This document shows positions 19,266-27,203 of a stretch of 64,000 bases of DNA, piece after piece. The DNA lies in contig NZ_JAFIBW010000001.1 in the NCBI RefSeq assembly GCF_017833295.1, positions 4,987,501 to 5,051,500 on the forward strand, read 5' to 3'. Every line of letters starts with the position of its first letter. Position 1 is the first letter of the stretch. The position numbers and the translations under genes were made by a program. Below the pieces are notes generated by a model, which saw nothing but the letters and a program-made list of their open reading frames with translations, was not told the origin of the DNA and did no database searches. The stretch comes from Methylobacterium sp. PvR107. Its GTDB lineage: Bacteria > Pseudomonadota > Alphaproteobacteria > Rhizobiales > Beijerinckiaceae.

Positions 19266-19382
19266 ATGGGGACCTTCATCTTCGGAACACTGGGCGGGCT
19301 GATGATCGCCGGCTGCGCCGCGATCTATGCCCGACAGGCCCTGATCGAAGAGGCGCGATCCCGCACCGGCGGGTATTTCTGA
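19266..19382 (+). CDS. small single-TM membrane protein
   Basis: 38-residue reading frame between fabB and the terminator. It starts MGTFIFGTLGGLMIAGCAA, has one membrane-length hydrophobic segment and a charged C-terminal tail (ARQALIEEARSRTGGYF). A GTG two codons upstream is an alternative start. Support comes from its position directly before a strong terminator and from its plausible membrane-protein composition; no family is known. Confidence 0.45.
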   Translation: MGTFIFGTLGGLMIAGCAAIYARQALIEEARSRTGGYF

Positions 19383-19405
19383 GCCCGGCCGCACGAGCCT
19401 GAACG

Positions 19406-19432
19406 CCCCGCCTTGCCGGCGGGGTTTTTTTT
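19406..19432 (+). terminator. intrinsic terminator after fabA-fabB
   Basis: A 7-bp GC stem, CCCCGCC with GGCGGGG around a 5-nt loop, is followed by eight T residues. It separates fabB and the small ORF from fabI, so fabI needs its own promoter. Confidence 0.9.
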
Positions 19433-19567
19433 GCCCGCTCCCGGCCGCCGGCCGGTTTGGATCATGCGGCGAGCCGCGCTAAGGCAGACCGTCGCGGTTC
19501 GGTCGATCCGGTCGTGGCCCGTCCCGGATTCGTCGGGGTGGCGTCCTCGTTCGAGATGTGAGTCGGC

Positions 19568-20398
19568 ATGACAGGTTTGATGGCGGGCAGGCGCGGCCTG
19601 ATCATGGGTGTCGCCAACGATCACTCGATCGCCTGGGGCATAGCCAAGGCTCTCCACGACCAGGGCGCGCAGCTCGCCTTCACCTACCAGGGCGATGCGC
19701 TGGGCCGGCGCGTGGCGCCGCTGGCCGCGAAGCTCGATTCCGACATCGTCCTGCCCTGTGACGTGGAGGATTTGGCCTCGGTCGATGCCACGTTCGAGGC
19801 CCTGGATGCCCGGTTCGACGGCGGCCTCGACTTCGTGGTTCACGCCATCGGCTTCTCCGACAAGGCGCAGCTCAAGGGCCGGTACGTGGATGTCACCACC
19901 CGCGAGAACTTCGTGCGGACGATGACGATCTCGTGTTTCTCCTTCACGGAGATCGCGCAGCGCGCGGCCAAGCGCATGCCCAACGGCGGCTCGCTTCTGA
20001 CGCTGACCTACGGCGGCGCCACGCGGGTCATGCCGAACTACAATGTCATGGGCGTCGCCAAGGCGGCGCTGGAGGCGTCCGTGCGCTATCTCGCGAGCGA
20101 TCTCGGTCCGGACGGGATCCGAGTGAACGCGCTCTCGGCCGGGCCGATGCGGACGCTGGCCGGCGCGGGCATCGCCGACGCGCGGCTGATGTTCAACCAC
20201 CAGCGGGCCCATGCGCCTCTGCGCCGGACGGTCAGCCTCGAGGATGTGGGCGGCTCGGCGCTCTACCTGCTGTCGCCGCTCTCCGGCGGCGTCACCGGCG
20301 AGGTGCACTTCGTCGATGCCGGCTACAACATCATCTCGATGCCCAGGCCGGACGTGCTCCAGGCCCAGGATGCGGCCGGCGTCATGGGCGATTCCTGA
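19568..20398 (+). CDS. fabI: enoyl-ACP reductase (NADH)
   Basis: 276-residue short-chain dehydrogenase-like enzyme catalysing the last reduction of each fatty acid elongation cycle. FabI hallmarks: GVANDHSIAWGIA at the nucleotide-binding turn, and the Tyr-x6-Lys pair in NYNVMGVAKAALE. The first ATG at 19568 suits the family N-terminus (a few residues before the beta strand). It is downstream of fabA-fabB but separated by a terminator. Confidence 0.93.
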   Translation: MTGLMAGRRGLIMGVANDHSIAWGIAKALHDQGAQLAFTYQGDALGRRVAPLAAKLDSDIVLPCDVEDLASVDATFEALDARFDGGLDFVVHAIGFSDKAQLKGRYVDVTTRENFVRTMTISCFSFTEIAQRAAKRMPNGGSLLTLTYGGATRVMPNYNVMGVAKAALEASVRYLASDLGPDGIRVNALSAGPMRTLAGAGIADARLMFNHQRAHAPLRRTVSLEDVGGSALYLLSPLSGGVTGEVHFVDAGYNIISMPRPDVLQAQDAAGVMGDS

Positions 20399-20404
20399 GG
20401 CCGG

Positions 20405-20656
20405 TCACTCCTCCGGAACGCGCCCCGGCGGCAGGGGGGCGGCCGGTCCGCCGCGCTCACCGCGGGTGACCCGGCGCTGGCGCTCGGCGCGGACATCCTC
20501 GGCCGAAGGCGGCGCGGAGGGATAGTTCGATGCAAAGGGGTTTGGCGGCGTGCCGCGCGACGAGCCGCCGAAGAGCTTATCCAGGAAGCCTTCCTCCGCG
20601 GTGGCGGGCTGCGCGGCCAGGATGAGGGCGAGAGCGAAGATCGTTCGGATCGGCAT
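20405..20656 (-). CDS. small secreted hypothetical protein
   Basis: 83 residues from the ATG at 20656: a Sec signal peptide (MPIRTIFALALILAAQPATA) then a short mature part with GFLDKLFGGSS and a Pro/Arg-rich tail. No recognised domain. Choosing 20656 rather than a start 14 codons upstream places the signal peptide at the N-terminus. Convergent with fabI, six bases apart. Confidence 0.6.
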   Translation of the reverse strand: MPIRTIFALALILAAQPATAEEGFLDKLFGGSSRGTPPNPFASNYPSAPPSAEDVRAERQRRVTRGERGGPAAPLPPGRVPEE

Positions 20657-20795
20657 CGTCGTCGTCAGCAGGTGAAGGTCGAGTGCCGGTAACCTCACTT
20701 TCGGGCGGATCGGAGGCTGAAAGCCGCGTCGCCTGGAACCCCGGCGCCTCCGGCGGGTTCGCGGACAGCGATTCCAGGCGCGTACAGGAGGCGTG

Positions 20796-21035
20796 ATGTC
20801 CGAAGTAACCTATCGCATCGTCGAGCACGATGGCGGCTTCGCCTACAAGGTGGGCGACGTCTTCTCCGAGACCTTCCCCAGTCGCGAGGAGGCGTTGCAG
20901 GCGGCCCAGGCCGCGGCGGCGGAGCAGCAGGTCCCGGGCTCCACGGAGGGCATCCGCTACCAGGACAAGGCCGGCGGCTGGCACGACGAGACCGCCCAGG
21001 GCAATGACCGGCCGCGCGCCAGGGTCGTGGAGTAA
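20796..21035 (+). CDS. DUF2188 family small protein
   Basis: 79 residues. The pattern YRIVEHDGGFAYKVGDVF followed by a helix with EEALQAAQAAAAEQQ matches the short DUF2188 fold, function unknown. A strong AGGAGG lies a few bases before the ATG at 20796; a GTG one codon earlier is the alternative. Followed 52 bp later by the DUF6880 gene. Confidence 0.75.
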   Translation: MSEVTYRIVEHDGGFAYKVGDVFSETFPSREEALQAAQAAAAEQQVPGSTEGIRYQDKAGGWHDETAQGNDRPRARVVE

Positions 21036-21087
21036 GCGCGCAGGACCGAGCAACCATGCAGGATCCTGCTGACGGACGGAGGCCGGC

Positions 21088-22599
21088 GTGGCGCGCGCGC
21101 GGGCCGTGAAGCCGGCGGCGCGGGCCGACACCCCGAAGGCGCGCGCCCTGCCGAAGGGCGCGCGTCGCACGACTCCGGCGCCCGAGACGCTGGCGGCGCT
21201 CGGGCAGGATCGTCTCATCGCGCTGATCCTCGGCGAGACGGCGCGCAATCCCGCCTTCAAGAAGCTGGTCAGCGCGGCCCTCGCCTCGCTGCAGGGCCCG
21301 GACGCCGTCGCGGCGATCGTCGACCGGCGGCTCACGGCCCTCGAAGGGGCCCAATCCTATATCGACTGGCAGAGACGCCGGACTTTCACCGCCGATCTCA
21401 ACGCGACCGTGACGGTGATCCTGAACGAGCTGCGCCCCCTCGATCCCGGGGCGGCCCTCGACCGGCTGAGGCGATTCCTCGACGGCGCCGATGCCGTCCT
21501 GAACCGTGTCGATGACAGCAACGGTTCGGTCCAGGGCATCTTCGAGCGGGCCTCCGAGGCCTTCGTGGAGATCGCGGCCGGGCTGCCGCCGGTGGAGGCG
21601 GCCCGGGTGACGGCCAGCCTCGTAGACGCGTTCGGCGACGACCCGTTCGGCCCTCTCGGTTCCGTCCTCGCCGACATGGTGCCCAAGCTCGCCGGAGACG
21701 CGCTTGCCGACATCGATTCCCGACTCGCGCAGGCGGCCGCCGCGCTTCCGATAAGTGGCAATCCGTGCAGCGAGGCGGCCTATCGTCGGGACGCCGCGCG
21801 CGCGCAGATCCTGCGCCTCCGCCAAGCCGTCTCCGACCGTCGGGGCGATCCGGATTCCTACATCGCGCTGGAGAGCGCAATTCTGCCGGGCCGCGAAAAC
21901 CGGGTCGAGATCGCCCGGCGTCTTCTCAACGCCGGGCGCGCGCCGGAAGCGCTCGATTGGATCCGGCGCATGCAGGATCCCGGTATCCGTATCGCCACCA
22001 GGGCCGATCTGATCGCGGGCTTCGACCTGCGCGGTCCGGAGCGTGAGCGGCAGGCACTGGAGATCGAGGTGCTCGAGAAGCTCGGCCGGACCGAGGAGGC
22101 GCAGGCTTTGCGCTGGGTACGGTTCGAGCGCGATCTCGATGCGCCGATGCTGCGCACGTTCCTGGCCAAGCTTCCGGATTTCGACGATGAGGAGGCGCTG
22201 CAGCGGGCCCTCGATCATGCCGAGGCCTTCCCGCAGCCCCATCGCGCGCTGGCCTTTCTGGCCGCCTGGCCCGACCTGCGCCGTGCCGCCAAGCTGGTGG
22301 AGGAACGGCCGACGGCCTGGCAGGGCGATCAGTACGCCATCCTGGCGCCGGCAGCCGACGCCCTCGCCCAAGACCATCCGCTGCCTGCGACGATCCTCTA
22401 CCGCCGGCTCCTCGACGCCATCCTCGAATCCGGGCGCAGCGCTGCCTACGCCCACGGGGCACGCTACCTCATGGAACTGGACGGTCTGGCCGGGCGATTG
22501 GAGCCCGGCGGGATCACCCCGGACCCTCAGGCCTACCGTGAGGCGCTGCGGCGCGCGCACGGCCGCAAGCACGGCTTCTGGAGCCTGGTCAAAGACTGA
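21088..22599 (+). CDS. DUF6880 helical-repeat protein
   Basis: 503 residues, soluble, almost entirely alpha-helical with TPR-like repeats (for example LLNAGRAPEALDWIRRMQD). A basic Ala/Arg-rich N-terminus (1-35) precedes a segment typical of DUF6880 proteins (LGQDRLIALILGETARNP). No catalytic motif. The GTG at 21088 follows GGACGGAGG. A scaffold or adaptor role is only suggested by the fold. Confidence 0.75.
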   Translation: MARARAVKPAARADTPKARALPKGARRTTPAPETLAALGQDRLIALILGETARNPAFKKLVSAALASLQGPDAVAAIVDRRLTALEGAQSYIDWQRRRTFTADLNATVTVILNELRPLDPGAALDRLRRFLDGADAVLNRVDDSNGSVQGIFERASEAFVEIAAGLPPVEAARVTASLVDAFGDDPFGPLGSVLADMVPKLAGDALADIDSRLAQAAAALPISGNPCSEAAYRRDAARAQILRLRQAVSDRRGDPDSYIALESAILPGRENRVEIARRLLNAGRAPEALDWIRRMQDPGIRIATRADLIAGFDLRGPERERQALEIEVLEKLGRTEEAQALRWVRFERDLDAPMLRTFLAKLPDFDDEEALQRALDHAEAFPQPHRALAFLAAWPDLRRAAKLVEERPTAWQGDQYAILAPAADALAQDHPLPATILYRRLLDAILESGRSAAYAHGARYLMELDGLAGRLEPGGITPDPQAYREALRRAHGRKHGFWSLVKD

Positions 22600-22617
22600 G
22601 GCGGCACTTCGGGCCGG

Positions 22618-22980
22618 TCAATCGTCCACCGCGATGGAGTCGACGCGATCCGGGTAGAACGCCACGAAGTCCCGGATCGCCGCCACAGCGGGGTAGGGAT
22701 CCTCGTAGCTCCACACCGCGTTGGGCCTCCTGTCCGCGCCGACGACGAGGTCGAAGTACCGCGCATCGCCCTTGTAGGGACAGTGGCTCGTCCGCGCGGA
22801 GGCGACGAAGCTCTCGAAACGGAGATCCGCCCGCGGCACGTAGTAGACCGCCGGATAGCGCGCCTCCTCGAGACGCAGGGCGTTGCGCGAGTCGGCAACC
22901 GCGACCCCGCCGACCAGAACGCGGACGCGTCGCGGCTCGGGCGTGATCGTGATCGGATGCTCGGGTCCAGGAATTTTCAC
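22618..22980 (-). CDS. DUF427 family protein
   Basis: 120 residues forming one DUF427 beta-fold domain (RVRVLVGGVAVADSR, YYVPRADLRF, SHCPYKGDARYFDL, AVWSYEDPYPAV). Function unknown. It starts with a GTG whose GTGA overlaps the stop codon of the upstream methyltransferase, indicating translational coupling. Confidence 0.85.
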   Translation of the reverse strand: MKIPGPEHPITITPEPRRVRVLVGGVAVADSRNALRLEEARYPAVYYVPRADLRFESFVASARTSHCPYKGDARYFDLVVGADRRPNAVWSYEDPYPAVAAIRDFVAFYPDRVDSIAVDD

Positions 22981-23867
22981 GGCGATCTCCCGTCTTCGGG
23001 CTTCAGCTCGATGGTTCCGAGGGCGTCGGCAAGGCGCGCCTTGGCCGTGCCCGGTCTCAGCGGCTTCTGCTGGCTCTCGTGCGGCACCCAGCCCGACAGC
23101 CACAGCACCTCGAATGTCGCACGGACCCGCCCGTCCGGATCCGAAAAGCGGTCGGCATAGACCTCTGCCGCCCGCAGCAGGGTTGCCCGGCGCAGCGGTG
23201 TCCGTCGACGCTCGGTGAGCACGTTGGTCATGCCCATGGATCGCAGATCGCGCATGAGCGCGAACGGATCGGCGTAGCGTACCGTCAGCGTGTCGGTGTC
23301 GGCTACCGGAAGCGCGAAGCCCGCCCGCTGCAGGAGCGCCCCGGCCTCGCGCACGGCCGCGAAGGGCGCGACTCGGGGGCTGATCCCCCCCTCGATCTCG
23401 CTCTCGGCCTGGCCGAAGCTCTGGCGCAGCTCCGTGAGGGTGGCGCCACCGAGGAGGCATCCGACGAAGAGACCGTCGGGACGGAGCGCGCGGCGAAGCT
23501 GGATCAGCGTCCCGGGCAGGTCGTTGACGGCGTGGAACGCCAGGAGCGAGACCGCGAGATCAAGACTTCCGGCCGCCAGCGGCAGCATCTCGGGATCACC
23601 CACGATCACGTTGCGACCGGCCTCGGGCAGCGGCGCGACGCGAAGTTGCTGCGCCTGCGGGTAGCGCGTTGAAAGGACCTGCGCCGCAACCGGCGACGGC
23701 GACCCGAGGTCGAGAACACTCGAGAACGGGCGCAGCACCGCCCCGAGACGATCGTCCAGATCCTCGGCCAGTCGATCGAGCAGGAAATTCGCGAAACCTG
23801 ACCGCCGAGCGCGGGTCAAGCGGCGCCGGGCGAGGCCGGTATCGAAGAGGGCGGATGGGGCTTCCAT
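22977..23867 (-). CDS. NDUFAF5/BioC-like SAM-dependent methyltransferase
   Basis: 296 residues with a class I methyltransferase fold: a degenerate motif I (SSVLDLGSPSPVAAQVL, lacking the usual GxGxG), GDPEMLPLAAGSLDLAVSLLAFHAV and LRPDGLFVGCLLGGATL. The layout with an N-terminal FDTGLARRRLTRARR segment resembles NDUFAF5, the mitochondrial complex I assembly factor that hydroxylates an arginine. A role in complex I assembly is inferred. Confidence 0.8.
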   Translation of the reverse strand: MEAPSALFDTGLARRRLTRARRSGFANFLLDRLAEDLDDRLGAVLRPFSSVLDLGSPSPVAAQVLSTRYPQAQQLRVAPLPEAGRNVIVGDPEMLPLAAGSLDLAVSLLAFHAVNDLPGTLIQLRRALRPDGLFVGCLLGGATLTELRQSFGQAESEIEGGISPRVAPFAAVREAGALLQRAGFALPVADTDTLTVRYADPFALMRDLRSMGMTNVLTERRRTPLRRATLLRAAEVYADRFSDPDGRVRATFEVLWLSGWVPHESQQKPLRPGTAKARLADALGTIELKPEDGRSP

Positions 23868-24036
23868 TGCGGAGCAGATGGCGTTGACGCGGCACTCCTG
23901 CCAGCGCTCCGACGACGAAACGGCGACGATCGTGCACGGTGTCGTGAGCCGCGGTAAGATGGCGGAACGACTCGGCAGCGTCGCTGTTCCTGCTGCAACG
24001 GGCCTTACGGCCGAGTTTTGTCACGGAGCACGGATC

Positions 24037-24279
24037 ATGAAACGCATGCTCGTCGGGACCGCCATGGTCCTCGCGGCTCTCACCACCGCGGGCGGTGCTG
24101 AGGCGAAGGGATGCATCAAGGGCGCCATCGTCGGTGGCATCGCGGGGCATTACGCCGGCCATCACGGTCTCGTCGGCGCCGCGGCCGGCTGCGCGATCGG
24201 ACGCCACCGGGCCAATGCCCGCTCCCGCCAGGATCAGCAGCAGATGGATCCGCAGGCGCGCCCCGTCTCGGCTCGCTGA
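24037..24279 (+). CDS. small exported glycine-zipper-like protein
   Basis: 80 residues: a signal peptide (1-23, ending GGAEA), then a Gly/Ala-rich segment (KGAIVGGIAGHYAGHHGLVG) with small-residue spacing typical of glycine zippers, and a polar Gln-rich tail. Such proteins associate with membranes; the role is unknown. GTCACGGAG precedes the ATG at 24037. Confidence 0.65.
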   Translation: MKRMLVGTAMVLAALTTAGGAEAKGCIKGAIVGGIAGHYAGHHGLVGAAAGCAIGRHRANARSRQDQQQMDPQARPVSAR

Positions 24280-24304
24280 GCCGGGTCGAAGGTCTCCTGC
24301 TCGG

Positions 24305-25066
24305 ATGACGGCGCTCGACGCCGTCGCCTCGGCCCTGCGCGGCTTGCCGCGCGGGGTTCTCTCGTTGGTCTACCCGCCGACCTGCGCCGGCTGCGGCGGC
24401 GCCACCGCGGATCCCGGTGCGCTGTGCTCGACCTGCTGGTCGGGTCTTCGCCTGATCGAGGAGCCGGTCTGCCAGCGCTTCGGGACGCCCTTCGCGGTCG
24501 ATCTCGGGGTGGGGCCGCTGATCTCGCCGCGGGCCATCGCGGACCCGCCGGTCTTCGGGCGCGCGCGTGCGGTGGCCCTGTACGACGGTGTCGCGCGCAG
24601 CCTCGTGCACCGCTTGAAGTACGATGACCGCCTCGACCTCGCGCGGGTCATGGCGCGGATGATGGCGGCGAGCGGCCGGATGCTGATTGCCGAGGCGGAG
24701 TGCATCGTGCCGGTTCCGCTCCATCGCGGGCGGCTCTGGCGCCGCCGATTCAACCAAGCTGCGCTTCTCGCAAAACGCATCGCCGCCGAAGCGCGGCGTC
24801 CGTTGTTGCCGACGACGCTTCAACGCGTGCGCGCGACGCGGTCCCAGGTCGGCCTGAGCCGTGCGGCGCGGGCTGAGAACCTCAGCGGCGCATTCCGGGT
24901 GCCAAGGCACGCGCGGCATCGCATCGACGGCCGCCGGATCCTGCTCGTCGATGATGTGACGACCACGGGCGCCACGGGCAATGCCGCCGCCCGGGCGCTC
25001 CTGCGCGCCGGCGCGGTGTCGGTCGATCTCCTGACCTTCGCGCTGGTGGGCGAGGCCGCCGGCTGA
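24305..25066 (+). CDS. comF: ComF family phosphoribosyltransferase-like protein
   Basis: 253 residues. An N-terminal zinc ribbon (CAGC ... CSTC) is followed by a type I phosphoribosyltransferase fold with the PRPP loop ILLVDDVTTTGAT. ComF homologues (GntX in E. coli) take part in DNA uptake and in the use of DNA as a carbon source; the biochemical reaction is not established. The ATG at 24305 begins at the conserved N-terminus. Confidence 0.88.
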   Translation: MTALDAVASALRGLPRGVLSLVYPPTCAGCGGATADPGALCSTCWSGLRLIEEPVCQRFGTPFAVDLGVGPLISPRAIADPPVFGRARAVALYDGVARSLVHRLKYDDRLDLARVMARMMAASGRMLIAEAECIVPVPLHRGRLWRRRFNQAALLAKRIAAEARRPLLPTTLQRVRATRSQVGLSRAARAENLSGAFRVPRHARHRIDGRRILLVDDVTTTGATGNAAARALLRAGAVSVDLLTFALVGEAAG

Positions 25067-25081
25067 CCAGCCCGCTGAAGG

Positions 25082-25696
25082 TCAGGCGGGGGCACGGTCG
25101 CGGTTCGGAAAGCTCACCGCCAGGGTGAAGTCGAAGGTTTCTGCGATGCCTTCGTACCAGAGCGAGAATGGCGTGGGACGCTCCAGATGGAGCGCGCCAT
25201 CCGTCTCAGGTCCATCGTGCTGGAGGGCTGCGCCGTGTTTCGCCGCAAGCCGTAGCATCGGCCCGTTGCCGGACAGACACCGCACGTGAAGATCGATCAC
25301 GCCGCGATGGCGCGCCGACCGGGCGATCCGCGCGAACAAGGCCGCGCCGATACCGCGGCGCCGGAAAGCGCGCTCGACCGCGAAGGCGGCCTCGGCCCGC
25401 GGGCTCAGCGTGTATCGGGACGGGCAGGGACCCATGGGCCGAAGCTCGCCCAGGCCGCGCAGGGCACCGTCCATGAAGGCTCCGTACATGACGCCTTCGG
25501 AGATCACGGCCTGCGCGGCGTAAGCCCGCACGCCAGCCTCGCTGACACTGCCCATGAACCGGCTCGCCCGCGTGTCGGGGTCAAGCCGCAGGAAGTAATC
25601 GAGCACCGCATCGCGGTCGACCGGCCAAAGTCGCCGGATGGTGTAGCCCGGCACGTTGAGCGCCTGAAGGGCCATGATGGGTCTCCGGTCTGTCAT
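25082..25696 (-). CDS. GNAT family N-acetyltransferase
   Basis: 204 residues with the GNAT core: VERAFRRRGIGAALFARI is the acetyl-CoA pyrophosphate loop (R/Q-x-x-G-x-G/A), preceded by a beta strand and followed by LSGNGPMLRLAAKHG. The substrate is unknown. The start at 25696 is chosen; an internal ATG at 25675 is possible. The region 25697-25922 between this divergent pair shows no further feature. Confidence 0.8.
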   Translation of the reverse strand: MTDRRPIMALQALNVPGYTIRRLWPVDRDAVLDYFLRLDPDTRASRFMGSVSEAGVRAYAAQAVISEGVMYGAFMDGALRGLGELRPMGPCPSRYTLSPRAEAAFAVERAFRRRGIGAALFARIARSARHRGVIDLHVRCLSGNGPMLRLAAKHGAALQHDGPETDGALHLERPTPFSLWYEGIAETFDFTLAVSFPNRDRAPA

Positions 25697-25922
25697 GCGC
25701 GGATGCGCAGGTTGATCCGGACGTTCCTCCCGAGAGACGGCGCTGATCTCGCATCTCGATAGGGATTGTGCAATGCAGCAAGATACGCATGGGCGCTTTC
25801 GCGCGGCTGCCATGCACAGGCCCAATGGGACGCTTCACGCGTCACTGTTCGGCGTCGGGCTTGATTCAGGTTGAGCTTGCACGCCACAGGAAGGTGGCCC
25901 GGGTCGGCGAGGATCGACGCGG

Positions 25923-27203
25923 ATGGGGGTGCCGATCCGGCGCCGCAGTGAGCTGCGAGGGACCGGGGCGGTGACCGACAGATCCGGCAAGCAACAGGCT
26001 CCGTCCGCGGAGGCGCGGGCGAGTGCCGTCTCGCCGGGCCCGGTCCACGAGCGTTACGAGGCGATGGTCGCCTCCGGGGCTATCGAGCGCGATCCTGCAC
26101 AGGCACGGCTGGTCCGCGCCCTCGATCGCTTGGTCATCGACCTTCAGCGGATGAAACGCGCCAGCAAGACCAGCGCCCTCGGATGGCTGTTCCGGCGCAA
26201 GGACGAAGCCGAGCCGCAGAAGGGACTGTATGTCTGGGGATCGGTCGGGCGCGGCAAGACCATGCTCATGGACCTGTTCCATGAGGCAGCGCCGGAGCCG
26301 AAGCGGCGGGTCCACTTCCATGGCTTCCTGGCGGACGCGCACGAGCGCATCCACGCCTATCGACAGGCGCTCAAGGCGGGCACCGTGAAGGGCGACGATC
26401 CCATCGGCCCGGTCGCCGACCAGCTCGCCGACGAAGCGACCCTGCTGTGCTTCGACGAGTTCACCGTCACCGACATCGCCGACGCGATGATCCTGGGTCG
26501 CCTGTTCGGTCATCTGTTCCGGCGCGGCGTCACCGTCGTGGCGACGTCCAATGTCGAGCCGGACCGGCTCTACGAGGGTGGCCTGAACCGCGCGTTGTTC
26601 CTGCCCTTCATCGAGACCTTGAAGGAGCGGGTCGAGGTGGTTCGTCTCGACGCACGGACCGACTTTCGCCTGGAGAAGCTTGGCGGCGCGGCCGTGTATC
26701 ACGTGCCGGTCGATGCGGCCGCGCAGGCGGCGCTGGATGCAGCCTTCAAGGGATTGACGGGAAAAGCGCAGGGTCGCCCGGCGACCATCATGGTGCACGG
26801 GCGCGAGGTCGAGATCCCCGAACAGGCTGGCGGCGTCGCGCGCTTCAGCTTCGACGATCTCTGCCGGAAGCCGCTCGGCGCCTCGGACTACATGGCGCTG
26901 GCCCGGGCCTATCACACGGTGATCCTGGACGGGATCCCGGTCATGCAGGAGGCTGAGCGGAACGAGGCCAAGCGCTTCATCACGCTGATCGACACGCTCT
27001 ACGACCGCCACGTGAAGCTCGTCGCCTCGGCGGCGGCCGAGGCGCAGGATCTCTACACCGCCGCAACCGGCCGTGAGGCGTTCGAGTTCGATCGGACCGT
27101 CTCACGCCTCATCGAGATGCGCTCACGCGAGTACCTCGCCCTGCCGCATGGCCGGCCCGATTCCGAAGCCTCCGGCGCCAGCACCGGTCTGGTGGAGACG
27201 TGA
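25923..27203 (+). CDS. zapE: AFG1-family ATPase ZapE
   Basis: 426 residues. The AAA-type P-loop [14 protein letters not shown], Walker [16 protein letters not shown] and sensor [13 protein letters not shown] are those of the AFG1/ZapE family, which in E. coli modulates the Z-ring under stress and in mitochondria aids turnover of respiratory subunits. A GTG at 25971 is an alternative start, nearer to where homology begins. Its TGA overlaps the GTG of the histidine kinase. Confidence 0.88.
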   Translation: MGVPIRRRSELRGTGAVTDRSGKQQAPSAEARASAVSPGPVHERYEAMVASGAIERDPAQARLVRALDRLVIDLQRMKRASKTSALGWLFRRKDEAEPQKGLYVWGSVGRGKTMLMDLFHEAAPEPKRRVHFHGFLADAHERIHAYRQALKAGTVKGDDPIGPVADQLADEATLLCFDEFTVTDIADAMILGRLFGHLFRRGVTVVATSNVEPDRLYEGGLNRALFLPFIETLKERVEVVRLDARTDFRLEKLGGAAVYHVPVDAAAQAALDAAFKGLTGKAQGRPATIMVHGREVEIPEQAGGVARFSFDDLCRKPLGASDYMALARAYHTVILDGIPVMQEAERNEAKRFITLIDTLYDRHVKLVASAAAEAQDLYTAATGREAFEFDRTVSRLIEMRSREYLALPHGRPDSEASGASTGLVET

